A stretch of 50,595 nt of DNA from Acidobacteriota bacterium (lineage in GTDB: Bacteria > Acidobacteriota > Thermoanaerobaculia > Thermoanaerobaculales > Sulfomarinibacteraceae), in contig JAHECW010000015.1 in NCBI GenBank assembly GCA_024641545.1, forward strand, positions 1-50,595, written 5' to 3'. Below the pieces are notes generated by a model. That model had not been told where the DNA came from. It made no database searches and worked only from the letters and a program-made list of their open reading frames with translations. The position numbers and the translations under genes were made by a program. Below, in pieces: positions 7,958-15,583 of this stretch (the first letter of the stretch is position 1; each line of letters begins with the position of its first letter).

Positions 7958-9133
7958 ATGAAAACGCTTACTTTTTTTGCACTCGTCTGTCTCCTTCCAC
8001 TGATGGTCGCTGCGAACAACGTCGAAGCGCCATCCGACGTGGCCGCGCCGCCGGCCGACGCCGAGGTCACCGCCTCGGGTCTTGCCTCCAAGGTGATCAA
8101 AGAGGGCACCGGCACGGTTCACCCCGATGCCTGGGACTCGGTCACCGTCCACTACACCGGTTGGACCACCGACGGCACGATGTTCGACTCGTCGGTGAGC
8201 CGCGGTCAGCCGGCCACCTTCCCGCTCAACCGGGTGATCCCGGGTTGGACCGAGGGCGTCCAGCTCATGGTCGTCGGCGAGACCCGGCGCTTCTGGATCC
8301 CCGAGGACATCGCCTACGGCGGTCGTCCGGGGGCTCCGGCCGGGATGCTCGTCTTTGATGTCGAGCTCATCGACATCGCCGAATCGCCGGATCCGCCGAA
8401 GACACCCGCCGACGTTGCGGCGCCGCCGAAGGACGCCCAGGTCACCGCATCCGGGCTCGCCTCCAAGGTTCTCAGCCCGGGCACCGGCACCGCCCATCCC
8501 GACTCCTGGGATCAGGTCACGGTCCACTACACCGGCTGGACCACCGACGGCAAGATGTTCGATTCGTCGATCACCCGCGGCCAGCCCGCCACCTTCCCCC
8601 TCGACCGGGTGATCCCGGGCTGGACCGAGGGCGTGCAGCTCATGGTGGTCGGCGAGAAGCGCCGCCTGTGGATTCCGGTGGAGCTCGCCTACAACGGCCA
8701 GCCCGATCGTCCCGCCGGCATGCTGGTCTTCGACGTCGAGTTGGTCGAGATCAAAGACCAGGTCGAGCCGCCGAAGGCGCCGAGCGATGTCGCCGGCCCG
8801 CCGAGCGACGCCAAGACCACCGCCTCCGGTCTCGCCAGCAAGGTCCTCGAACCGGGGACCGGCAGCGACCGGCCCGGCCCCTCGAGCCGGGTCACGGTCC
8901 ACTACACCGGTTGGACCACCGACGGCAAGATGTTCGACTCGTCGGTCACCCGCGGCCAGCCCGCGACCTTTGCGCTCAACCAGGTGATCCCGGGCTGGAC
9001 CGAGGGCGTCCAGCTCATGGTGGTCGGCGAGAAGCGCCGCTTCTGGATCCCCGAGTCGCTCGCCTACAAGGGCCAGCAGGGCGCGCCGCAGGGGATGCTC
9101 GTCTTCGATGTCGAGTTGATCGAGATCCAGTAG
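7958..9133 (+). CDS. Secreted triple-domain FKBP-type peptidyl-prolyl isomerase
   Basis: The protein has 391 residues. An N-terminal signal sequence (about 1-20, MKTLTFFALVCLLPLMVAAN) is followed by three tandem FKBP domains of about 122 residues each (roughly 25-147, 148-269, 270-391). Each has VTVHYTGWTTDG, MFDSS, VIPGWTEGVQLMVVGE and a final VFDVELI/VEI strand. All three keep the aromatic and Asp residues expected of an active FKBP pocket. The domains are joined by short proline-rich linkers (PPKTPADV, PPKAPSDV). It should catalyse prolyl cis-trans isomerisation on exported proteins, in the periplasm or outside. The strong similarity between the repeats points to recent internal duplication. 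Confidence 0.93.
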   Translation: MKTLTFFALVCLLPLMVAANNVEAPSDVAAPPADAEVTASGLASKVIKEGTGTVHPDAWDSVTVHYTGWTTDGTMFDSSVSRGQPATFPLNRVIPGWTEGVQLMVVGETRRFWIPEDIAYGGRPGAPAGMLVFDVELIDIAESPDPPKTPADVAAPPKDAQVTASGLASKVLSPGTGTAHPDSWDQVTVHYTGWTTDGKMFDSSITRGQPATFPLDRVIPGWTEGVQLMVVGEKRRLWIPVELAYNGQPDRPAGMLVFDVELVEIKDQVEPPKAPSDVAGPPSDAKTTASGLASKVLEPGTGSDRPGPSSRVTVHYTGWTTDGKMFDSSVTRGQPATFALNQVIPGWTEGVQLMVVGEKRRFWIPESLAYKGQQGAPQGMLVFDVELIEIQ

Positions 9134-9217
9134 ACCGGGAAGACACCACCGGTGTCGGCTTCCGGCTCGGAAGGTTTGAGAGTTAGAAAATCAGAAGGTC
9201 AGAGAGTGAGATGGCGA

Positions 9218-9244
9218 GGGGGCTGGGTATCGCACCCGGCCCCC
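9218..9244 (+). terminator. Candidate hairpin terminator after the FKBP gene
   Basis: GGGGGCTGGGT and ACCCGGCCCCC (9218-9228 / 9234-9244) form an 11-bp stem with one G-U pair and a 5-nt loop. They are followed by pyrimidine-rich ACGCTTTCTCACTTTCTCGC. The T content is broken, so termination strength is uncertain. The outer flanks (GAGAGTGAGATGGCGAG on the left, CTTTCTCACTTTCTCGC on the right) extend the inverted symmetry. GTGAG-type units of the same kind recur near 30540, so this may be repeat DNA acting as a terminator. Confidence 0.5.
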
Positions 9245-9368
9245 ACGCTTTCTCACTTTCTCGCTTTCTCACCTCCTTTCCGCCTCACGTTTCACTCCCC
9301 GCGGCTTGCTCCGCGGCGGGTGGCTCGGGTAGCGTGAGTGACGTGAACTCCTCTCTCGGGTCCCGGCC

Positions 9369-10151
9369 GTGACACCCCCCGCCGTGTCGGTGGTGATTCC
9401 GGTCTTCAACGGCGAGAGCTATCTCGCCGGGAACCTGGCGCGGCTTCAGGACCTGGTCGAGACCACCGGGCTCGATGCCGAGATCATCGTCGTCGACGAC
9501 GGATCGACGGACGGCACTCCCGGGATTCTCGACGGCTGTGCCCAGGATCGGCTCGTGGTGGTTCGACTGCCCGACAATCGAGGGAAGTTCGCCGCCCTCA
9601 AGGCGGGAATGGCGGTTGCCCGGGGCGCCTGCCGGGTCTTCACCGATGCCGATCTGCCCTACGATCTCGAAGCCGTCCCGTACATGGTGGAGCTGGTCTC
9701 GAAGCAGGGATTCCACATCGTTGTCGGCGATCGAACCCTCGCCGAGTCCGAGCTCGTCGCCGACCAACCGCTCCTGCGCCGTCTCAGCACCCGGGTGTTC
9801 TCGTTCTCGGTGCGGATGCTGGTCACCGGTGAGCTCTTCGACACCCAGGTCGGCTTCAAGGCGTTTCGCGGCGATGTCGCGTCGGAGCTCTTCCCGCTCG
9901 TCACCGACGACGGATTCGCCGGCGATGTCGAGCTGCTCTACGTCGCTCTCAAGTACAACCTGGCCATCCGCCGGATCCCCGTCCGGCTGCTCCGGACCGG
10001 GCCGACCACGGTCAGCGTCGCCGGCCACTCGTTGCCGATGCTCCGGACCATCGCCGGTCTGCGCCGCCGCTGGGCGTCGGGCGGGTACGAGGCCCCGGGT
10101 CTCCGGCGGATCGCGGGCCAGCGCTACTGGATCGAGTCCCGCGATGGCTGA
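9369..10151 (+). CDS. Family 2 glycosyltransferase (dolichyl-phosphate-sugar-synthase-like)
   Basis: The protein has 260 residues with a GTG start. The GT-A fold motifs are VSVVIPVFNGE at 6-16, IIVVDDGSTDGT at 39-50 (Asp43/Asp44), DNRGKFAALKAGM, and the metal-binding TDAD at 92-95. DTQVGFKAFR (about 158-167) is typical of the DPM1/DPG-synthase branch, which moves a sugar from a nucleotide carrier to polyprenyl phosphate. No transmembrane segment is evident. The next gene overlaps it by 8 nt and encodes a membrane-anchored protein, so the pair may work together at the inner membrane (inference). The sugar donor cannot be told from the sequence. Confidence 0.87.
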   Translation: MTPPAVSVVIPVFNGESYLAGNLARLQDLVETTGLDAEIIVVDDGSTDGTPGILDGCAQDRLVVVRLPDNRGKFAALKAGMAVARGACRVFTDADLPYDLEAVPYMVELVSKQGFHIVVGDRTLAESELVADQPLLRRLSTRVFSFSVRMLVTGELFDTQVGFKAFRGDVASELFPLVTDDGFAGDVELLYVALKYNLAIRRIPVRLLRTGPTTVSVAGHSLPMLRTIAGLRRRWASGGYEAPGLRRIAGQRYWIESRDG

Positions 10152-10929
10152 GAGCCGGCCACGCTGGGTCGAGGTGCTCCACGCGCTGCGCTGGCCGGTG
10201 GTGGTCGTGGTGCTCGCGGTGCTGGTCGTGTACGGGGTTCGCGAGCTGCGCGAGACCGCCCGCGAGGGCGGCCGGGCGACGGTCGACACCGTGCGGGCGT
10301 TGGGAGAGGGGGCGGCCGAGGTCGCGGGCCGGTTCGCCACGGGAACCATCACCACGACCTTCGTCTCGGCGATCCCGCGGCTCGTTCCCGACGGCGGCAC
10401 CCTGCTCGAGCTGGCCGCGTTCGAGGCGACCGAGACGATTTCCCGGACCGACGACAAGCGGATCTTCTTCGATCTCGTACCCCTCGGCGCGACGGTCAGC
10501 GAGATCCGGGTCCCGGTGACCTACCGCTACCACCTCCGGCTCGACGAGGAGTGGACGCTGTCGGTGGCCGACGGTACCTGCATCGTCCACGCCCCGCCGA
10601 TCCGGCCTTCCCTGCCGCCGGCGATCCACACCGACCGGATGGAGAAACGTTCTGAAAGCGGCTGGTTGCGTTTCAACGAGGACCAGGAGATGGAAAGCCT
10701 CGAGCGCAGTCTCACTCCCACCCTGGTGAACCGGGCGAAGGATCCCGACCACCTCGAGTTGGTGCGGGAAACCTGCCGAAAACGGGTCGGCGAGTTCGTC
10801 CGGTCGTGGCTCCTCCTCGAGGACCAGTGGGGCGCCGAGCGCTTCACCTCGGTCGTCGTGGTCTTCTCCGATGAGCCGGATCTCGAGCCGGGTGCGCTGC
10901 CGCCGACGGTTTTCTTCGACCGGGACTGA
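10144..10929 (+). CDS. Membrane-anchored protein, DUF4230-like (tentative)
   Basis: The protein has 261 residues and starts inside the end of the glycosyltransferase gene. One N-terminal transmembrane helix (about 16-35, WPVVVVVLAVLVVYGV) leaves the rest outside the cytoplasm. The middle part has EATETISRTDDKR, EIRVPVTYRYHLRLDEEW, CIVHAPPIRPSLPPAI and LERSLTPTLVNRA. This recalls the DUF4230 family, small anchored proteins of unknown function, but the assignment is from memory of the pattern. No enzyme motif is visible. The 8-nt overlap implies co-translation with the glycosyltransferase. Confidence 0.6.
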   Translation: MAESRPRWVEVLHALRWPVVVVVLAVLVVYGVRELRETAREGGRATVDTVRALGEGAAEVAGRFATGTITTTFVSAIPRLVPDGGTLLELAAFEATETISRTDDKRIFFDLVPLGATVSEIRVPVTYRYHLRLDEEWTLSVADGTCIVHAPPIRPSLPPAIHTDRMEKRSESGWLRFNEDQEMESLERSLTPTLVNRAKDPDHLELVRETCRKRVGEFVRSWLLLEDQWGAERFTSVVVVFSDEPDLEPGALPPTVFFDRD

Positions 10930-10950
10930 AACCCTCCTTCTCCCGAGACG

Positions 10951-11637
10951 CAGTGACAGCGGCAGCGTCCGCGACAGCGGCCGGGGCAGCGGCCGGGGCA
11001 GGAGCAAGGGCCTGTTCAGCGTTCTGAGCACGCGGGAACAAACCTCCACCGGGGCGTGCCGGGCACGCCATTGTGCGGAGCGAAAATCCTTCCGGCGACG
11101 CCGAGCCCCGAGCACAATGGCGCTGCCGGGCAACCCTCGCGGCACACCGCTCCGGTGCATCTCTCCCGGCCGCGAAACAGGCCGCCGGCGCGCGATCGGC
11201 GTGGTCGCAGCCCTTCCCGTTCTGCTCTCCGACCACGCTGATCGCGCGACGCTGGGCCGCCGGAGGCGGGCCAGAAGGCCGGAGCTCCGGGAAACCGCGT
11301 GCCCTCCCGGCGCCAGTGCTCGTTGGTGCCAAGACGCAACGGCATCCTGCGGGCGGGACGCCCGCACCACAATGCTCGACACCGAAGGCCGGAGCTCCGG
11401 GACACCGGGACAGCGACAGCGGCCGGGGCAGGAGCAGGGACAGGGGCAGCGGCAGGGACAGGGGCAGCGGCCACATCCTCCCGTGGACTCGCGTGGAACG
11501 CTTCGCCTGCATCGATGCCTCTGAAGGTGGGCCCAGGCCCACCCTACGTCGGACCATCCGAACATGCGAACGGCATGGCCGCCGAAGGCGGCCCGGAAGG
11601 CCGGAGCTCCGGGACACGGACACGGAAACGGACGCGG
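10951..11637 (-). repeat. Composite structured repeat, copy R2 (subtype II, inverted) plus fragments
   Basis: This 799-nt gap between two plus-strand genes holds no recognisable gene. Read on the minus strand it matches R1 and R3. Parts in plus coordinates: a hexamer-like array near 10951-11005; the second stem CGCCATTGTGC / GCACAATGGCG (11066-11076 / 11112-11122); the main stem 11189-11207 / 11230-11248 with a 22-nt loop and 18 of 19 pairs; a GCGGGCG-type hairpin (11349-11365); and a second array (about 11400-11470). A separate REP-like hairpin GGTGGGCCCAGGCCCACC lies at 11526-11543. A further repeat fragment with a short hexamer run follows (about 11578-11637). Confidence 0.88.
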
Positions 11638-11728
11638 ACTTCACGCCGCCATCCAAACCCTTCGTGCGTCACCGGTATCTCAGAAGCGTGAAAAGGCAAG
11701 ATCAACACCGACGATAAAGGAGTTGGAG

Positions 11729-12481
11729 ATGAAGCAAGTGATGACGATGGCTGCTGTTGTGCTGCTCGCGGCGGGCGCCGCCGCGGCGGGGGAGTACACC
11801 GAGATCTTCGACAAGACCTACGCCATGGACCCCGGCGGGCGGGTGTCCCTCGAGAATGTCAACGGCGACGTCACCATCGAGGTCTGGGACGAGGCCGAGG
11901 TGCGGGTCTACGCGGTCAAGAGCGCGAGCTCCCCCGAGCGGTTGGAAGCCCTGAGGATCGATGTCGACGCGACCGCCCGCGGTGTCTCCATCGACACCCG
12001 CTACCCGAATTCCCGTGACCTCAGCAATGGTGATCGGCACTGCAGCATGGAGGTCGAGTACACCCTGACCGTCCCGAGATTCGCGGCGGTCGACGGTGTC
12101 GATCTGGTCAACGGCGACCTTCTGATCTCCGGGGTCGAGGGCGACATCGACGCCGACACCGTCAACGGGACCATCGTCGTCCGCGGTGCGACGGGCGAGA
12201 TCGAGCTCGAAACCGTCAACGGCGGGATCGAGCTCGAGTTCGATGCCGTGGTGAGCAAGGACGTGTCGTTGAGTTCGGTCAACGGGTCCATCGAGGTCCT
12301 CGTGTCCGGGTCGGCGGAGATCCGCGCCGAGACCGTCAACGGCAGGATCCGCAACGACTTCGGGATCGAGGTCAAGAAGGGCAAGTACGTCGGGTCCACG
12401 ATGAACGGCAGCATCGGCGGCGGCGGCCCCACCATCGATATGGAAACCGTCAACGGCAGCATCCAGGTGAGCTCGCACTGA
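11729..12481 (+). CDS. Secreted DUF4097-like adhesin/beta-helix protein
   Basis: The protein has 250 residues. AAAGGAG at 11716-11722 supports the ATG at 11729. A signal peptide (about 1-20) is followed by repeated short strands each built on V-N-G: ENVNGDVTIEV, DLVNGDLLISG, DTVNGTIVVRG, ETVNGGIELEF, SSVNGSIEVLV, ETVNGRIRNDF, STMNGSIGGGG, ETVNGSIQVSS. Such regular VNG turns are typical of the DUF4097 family, which is predicted to form a right-handed beta-helix in the envelope. Its biochemical role is unknown. It is followed 86 nt later by another secreted repeat protein. Confidence 0.83.
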   Translation: MKQVMTMAAVVLLAAGAAAAGEYTEIFDKTYAMDPGGRVSLENVNGDVTIEVWDEAEVRVYAVKSASSPERLEALRIDVDATARGVSIDTRYPNSRDLSNGDRHCSMEVEYTLTVPRFAAVDGVDLVNGDLLISGVEGDIDADTVNGTIVVRGATGEIELETVNGGIELEFDAVVSKDVSLSSVNGSIEVLVSGSAEIRAETVNGRIRNDFGIEVKKGKYVGSTMNGSIGGGGPTIDMETVNGSIQVSSH

Positions 12482-12567
12482 GATCTTCGGCACGAACGGT
12501 GATTCGAATCCGTTAACAAGCGAACCCCGGAGGCGTTCCTTTCGTAATGAGGTACAGGGGGATCGCT

Positions 12568-13815
12568 ATGACCAAGAAAACTGGAATCATCCTCGCGGCG
12601 AGCTTCGTGCTCGCCGCGTTTGTCGGCGCCGACGCCGGCACCACGGCGCCGGACGCGGGAATCTCGGTCGAGGGATATCTCTACGGCACGGTGCAGACCA
12701 GGGCCGGCAGGACCCACACCGGTGTCCTGCGCTGGGACGATGAGGAGGCGTTCTGGGACGACCTTTTCCACTCGTCCAAGAAGGGACTCCCGTACGAGGA
12801 ATTTGCCGAGGACCCCGTCGCGGATGAAGAGGCGACCTGGTGGGAACGGATGGCCACCACCATCTCGGGGGATCTCGACCTCCACCACGTGTCGCGGAGG
12901 ATTGCCGTCCGCTTCGGCGATCTCAAGCAGATTCGGGTGACCGGCGGCGATGACGCCGTGCTCATCCTGCGGGACGGGACCGAGGTCGAGGTCTCCGGTT
13001 ACGCCAACGACGCCGGTGCGACCGTGGTCGTCTTCGACGCCAAACCCGGTCGGATCGAGGTGCCGTGGAAGAAGATCGACACCATCACCTTTTCCCCGAC
13101 CCCGCCCGACGCCGAGCCGGGGAGCTTCCGCCTGCGCGGCACGGTCTCGACATCCAAAGGTGAGTTCGTCGGCTTCATCCAGTGGGACAACCAGGAGTGC
13201 CTGAGCACCGACCGGCTCGACGGCGACGCCGGCGACGACGACGTCAGCATCGAGATGGGCGACATCCGCTCCATCGAACGGCGCGATCGGCGGAGCTCGC
13301 GGGTGGTGCTCAAGGATGGCACCGAGATGGTGCTCTCGGGCACCAACGACGTCAACCACGACATCCGCGGGATCCACGTCGAGGATGTGCGGTTCGGGCG
13401 GGTCGAGATCGCCTGGGACGAGTTCGAGAGGGTCGTCTTCGACGATCCGGGATCGAGCGGTCGGTCGTATGCGGACTACGCGGCTCCGACCCACCTCGCC
13501 GGTACCGTGACGCTGAAGAGCGGTGACTGGCGGAGCGGCAAGCTGGTCTTCGATCTCGACGAGGAGTGGAGCTGGGAGATGCTCGACGGGACGTCGAACG
13601 AGATCGAGTACAGCGTGCCGTTCTCGCTCGTCGCGTCGATCGAGCCGGCCGGGGGCTCCGGGAGCCTGGTCCGGCTGCGCAGCGGTGTCGAGCTCGAACT
13701 CGAGGACAGCCACGATGTCGACCGGGACAACTCCGGTCTGGTGGTGGTCCCGAGTGGGGCGGGGGAGCCCGGCCACGTGCCGTGGCGGGAGATCGCGAAG
13801 ATCGAGTTCGACTGA
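12568..13815 (+). CDS. Secreted protein with three tandem ~120-150-residue repeats, function unknown
   Basis: The protein has 415 residues. Two in-frame ATGs exist (12547 and 12568). The second is preferred because AGGGGG lies 6 nt before it and the signal sequence MTKKTGIILAASFVLAAFVG then begins at residue 1. After cleavage there are three related units starting near residues 36, 188 and 310. Each has G.V.T..G...G...WD.EE early and V.L.DG.E or LRSGVELEL later, closing with a V.W..I..I.F strand. This looks like an all-beta repeat protein of the envelope. I do not recognise the family. The start follows the DUF4097-like gene by 86 nt. Confidence 0.75.
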   Translation: MTKKTGIILAASFVLAAFVGADAGTTAPDAGISVEGYLYGTVQTRAGRTHTGVLRWDDEEAFWDDLFHSSKKGLPYEEFAEDPVADEEATWWERMATTISGDLDLHHVSRRIAVRFGDLKQIRVTGGDDAVLILRDGTEVEVSGYANDAGATVVVFDAKPGRIEVPWKKIDTITFSPTPPDAEPGSFRLRGTVSTSKGEFVGFIQWDNQECLSTDRLDGDAGDDDVSIEMGDIRSIERRDRRSSRVVLKDGTEMVLSGTNDVNHDIRGIHVEDVRFGRVEIAWDEFERVVFDDPGSSGRSYADYAAPTHLAGTVTLKSGDWRSGKLVFDLDEEWSWEMLDGTSNEIEYSVPFSLVASIEPAGGSGSLVRLRSGVELELEDSHDVDRDNSGLVVVPSGAGEPGHVPWREIAKIEFD

Positions 13816-13904
13816 CGCCCGATCGCTTCGGGTGCCGTAGAATCGATGTGCCGCGATCACACGGGCCTCGAGTGTGCATCGACCGCGGCGAGGAGATTCT
13901 CGCG

Positions 13905-14288
13905 ATGAGGGACAACTACCGATCGTCGTCGCCTTATGAGAGCCTTGTCGGGTTTTCGCGCGCCGTTCGCCACGGCAGCCGGATCGTGGTTTCGGGCACG
14001 GCGCCGATCGGAGAAAACGGCGAAACGGTGGTCGGCGACGCCTACGAGCAGGCCATGCGGTGCTTCAAGGTCATCCTCGAGGCGGTGGTCGCGTTGGGCG
14101 GATCCCGTGAAGACGTGATCCGGACGCGGATCTATGTCACCGACGCCGCCGACTGGGACGCCGTCGGTCGCGCCCACGGCGAGGTCTTCGGGGAGGTCTT
14201 CCCGGCGGCGACCATGGTGGTGGTGGCCGGTCTCCTCGATCCGCGTTGGCGGGTCGAGATCGAGGCGGAGGCCGAGGTTTCCCGGTGA
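13905..14288 (+). CDS. RidA/YjgF-family protein lacking the catalytic arginine
   Basis: The protein has 127 residues and a GAGGAG site 9 nt before its ATG. It matches the YjgF/YER057c/UK114 fold: VVSGTAPIGENGE, a long central helix, VIRTRIYVTDAADWDAVG and a closing VEIEAEAEV. Archetypal RidA deaminases carry PAR near residue 105, whose Arg binds the imine/enamine carboxylate. Here the motif is PAAT (100-103), so classical 2-aminoacrylate deamination is unlikely and a Rid5-7-like role is more plausible (family knowledge). It is the first gene of a tightly overlapping trio. Confidence 0.88.
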   Translation: MRDNYRSSSPYESLVGFSRAVRHGSRIVVSGTAPIGENGETVVGDAYEQAMRCFKVILEAVVALGGSREDVIRTRIYVTDAADWDAVGRAHGEVFGEVFPAATMVVVAGLLDPRWRVEIEAEAEVSR

Positions 14289-14803
14289 GATCGTCGCGGG
14301 TCGCCGCCGCGCTGATCGTCGCGGCCGCAGCGGCGGGCGCGTGGGCTGCGGACGGCGCGGCGAGGTTGAACTATGCGCTCGCCGACCAGTTCGGAACCAC
14401 CCACACCGATGAGGACTGCGGCGGCGCCGTGGTCGTGCTTCTCGGCGGGGACCGCAAGGGTTCGGCCTACATCGACGAGTGGAGTACCGCGCTTCGTCGG
14501 GCTTATTCCCGGGAGCTGGAGGAGGGGAAGGTGTGCTCGGTCGGCTTCGCCCATCTGAAGGGCGCGCCGTTCTTCGTGAAGAAGAAGATCGTCGCGAGCT
14601 TTTCCCGGGCCCCCGAAGACTGGACCCTTCTCGATTGGAAGGGCGAGATTGCCGGGACCTGGGGCGGCGAGAAGGATGCCGCCAATCTCTATGTCTTCGA
14701 TCGTGGCGGCGGGCTTGTCTATCGCGTGAGTCTGCGCGACTTCGACCGGGCGACCTTCGCCGAGATCGTCCGAGTGGTTCGAGAATCGGCCGCCGACCGA
14801 TGA
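14285..14803 (+). CDS. Exported thioredoxin-fold-like protein, YtfJ/AhpC-like, no redox cysteines
   Basis: The protein has 172 residues. Its GTG start overlaps the RidA-like stop as GTGA. A signal peptide (about 1-22, rich in Ala) is followed by a domain recalling the AhpC/YtfJ thioredoxin-like fold: LADQFGTTHTDEDCGGAVVVLLGGDRKGS, then Y..EW...LRR, PFFVKKKIVASF, W.LLDWKGEI and LYVFDRGGGLVYRV. No CxxC is present, so disulfide exchange is not expected. A binding or structural role in the periplasm is possible; the function is unknown. The next gene starts within its stop codon (ATGA). Confidence 0.6.
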   Translation: MRSSRVAAALIVAAAAAGAWAADGAARLNYALADQFGTTHTDEDCGGAVVVLLGGDRKGSAYIDEWSTALRRAYSRELEEGKVCSVGFAHLKGAPFFVKKKIVASFSRAPEDWTLLDWKGEIAGTWGGEKDAANLYVFDRGGGLVYRVSLRDFDRATFAEIVRVVRESAADR

Positions 14804-15432
14804 CGGAGACATTCTGGGATCAGCGTTTCGCCGAGGAGGGCTTCGCCTACGGCGAGGAGCCGAACCGGTTTCTCCGCGAGCAGCTCGACCTGCTCGCACC
14901 GGGATCGCTCCTGCTTCCCGCCGAAGGCGAAGGACGCAACGCGGTCTGGGCCGCGACCCGGGGTTGGGAGGTCCACGCTTTCGACACCAGTTCGGTCGGG
15001 CGCGACAAGGCGCTGGCGACGGCCCGGCGGAAGGGCGTGGAGATCACCTATGAGCTTCGTTCGGCGGCGGACCCGCTGCTCGATCTCGAGGGCGGCTTCG
15101 ATGCGGCGGGGCTGGTATTCATGCACCTCCCCCCGGAGGTGAGGCGAACGGCCCATCGAGCGGTGGCGCGCTGCCTCCGGCCCGGGGGGACCCTGGTCCT
15201 CGAGGCCTTCTCGACCGAGCAGCTCGAACGGGGGACCGGCGGCCCGCGCGACCTGGAGCTGCTCTACCGAACCGAGGCTCTCAAGGCGGATTTCGCGGGG
15301 CTCGAGATCCACACCCTCGAGCGGCGCGATGTCCGTCTCGACGAGGGCCGGTACCACCTGGGCGTGGCGAACGTCGTCCGAATGCTGGCGACGGCGCCGG
15401 GCTGCAGGCCCACTCAATCAAGTACTTCGTGA
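14800..15432 (+). CDS. Class I SAM-dependent methyltransferase (TehB-like)
   Basis: The protein has 210 residues; the ATG overlaps the previous stop as ATGA. The N-terminal pattern FWDQRFAEEGFAYGEEPNRFL and motif I in the form LLLPAEGEGRNAVWAATRGWEV (about 37-58) are typical of TehB/thiopurine-type small-molecule methyltransferases. Later motifs are FDAAGLVFMHLP and RPGGTLVLEAF. The motif I glycines are partly replaced (PAEGEG rather than DLGCGEG), which is common in this subgroup. It is the third gene of the RidA-like operon, which suggests handling of a reactive small molecule (inference only). Confidence 0.83.
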   Translation: MTETFWDQRFAEEGFAYGEEPNRFLREQLDLLAPGSLLLPAEGEGRNAVWAATRGWEVHAFDTSSVGRDKALATARRKGVEITYELRSAADPLLDLEGGFDAAGLVFMHLPPEVRRTAHRAVARCLRPGGTLVLEAFSTEQLERGTGGPRDLELLYRTEALKADFAGLEIHTLERRDVRLDEGRYHLGVANVVRMLATAPGCRPTQSSTS

Positions 15433-15583
15433 CGCTGATGATACAATCTCAATGATCAGAGCGATTTAGTGTGACTCGGAGGGTCTGACGCAGTACCGCA
15501 GCAAGGTCGATGGGGACTCCTCGGACGGCATCCGGATCGCTGCACCCTACGATTCGGACCCGGCCCTTCTCGCCAACGGCGGC

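Noticed and set aside
15470-15583. Upstream start for the hybrid kinase
   Set aside because: The frame is open from 15470 but contains no ATG, GTG or TTG; the only candidate, a CTG at 15485, is too close to the GGAGGG at 15478-15483.
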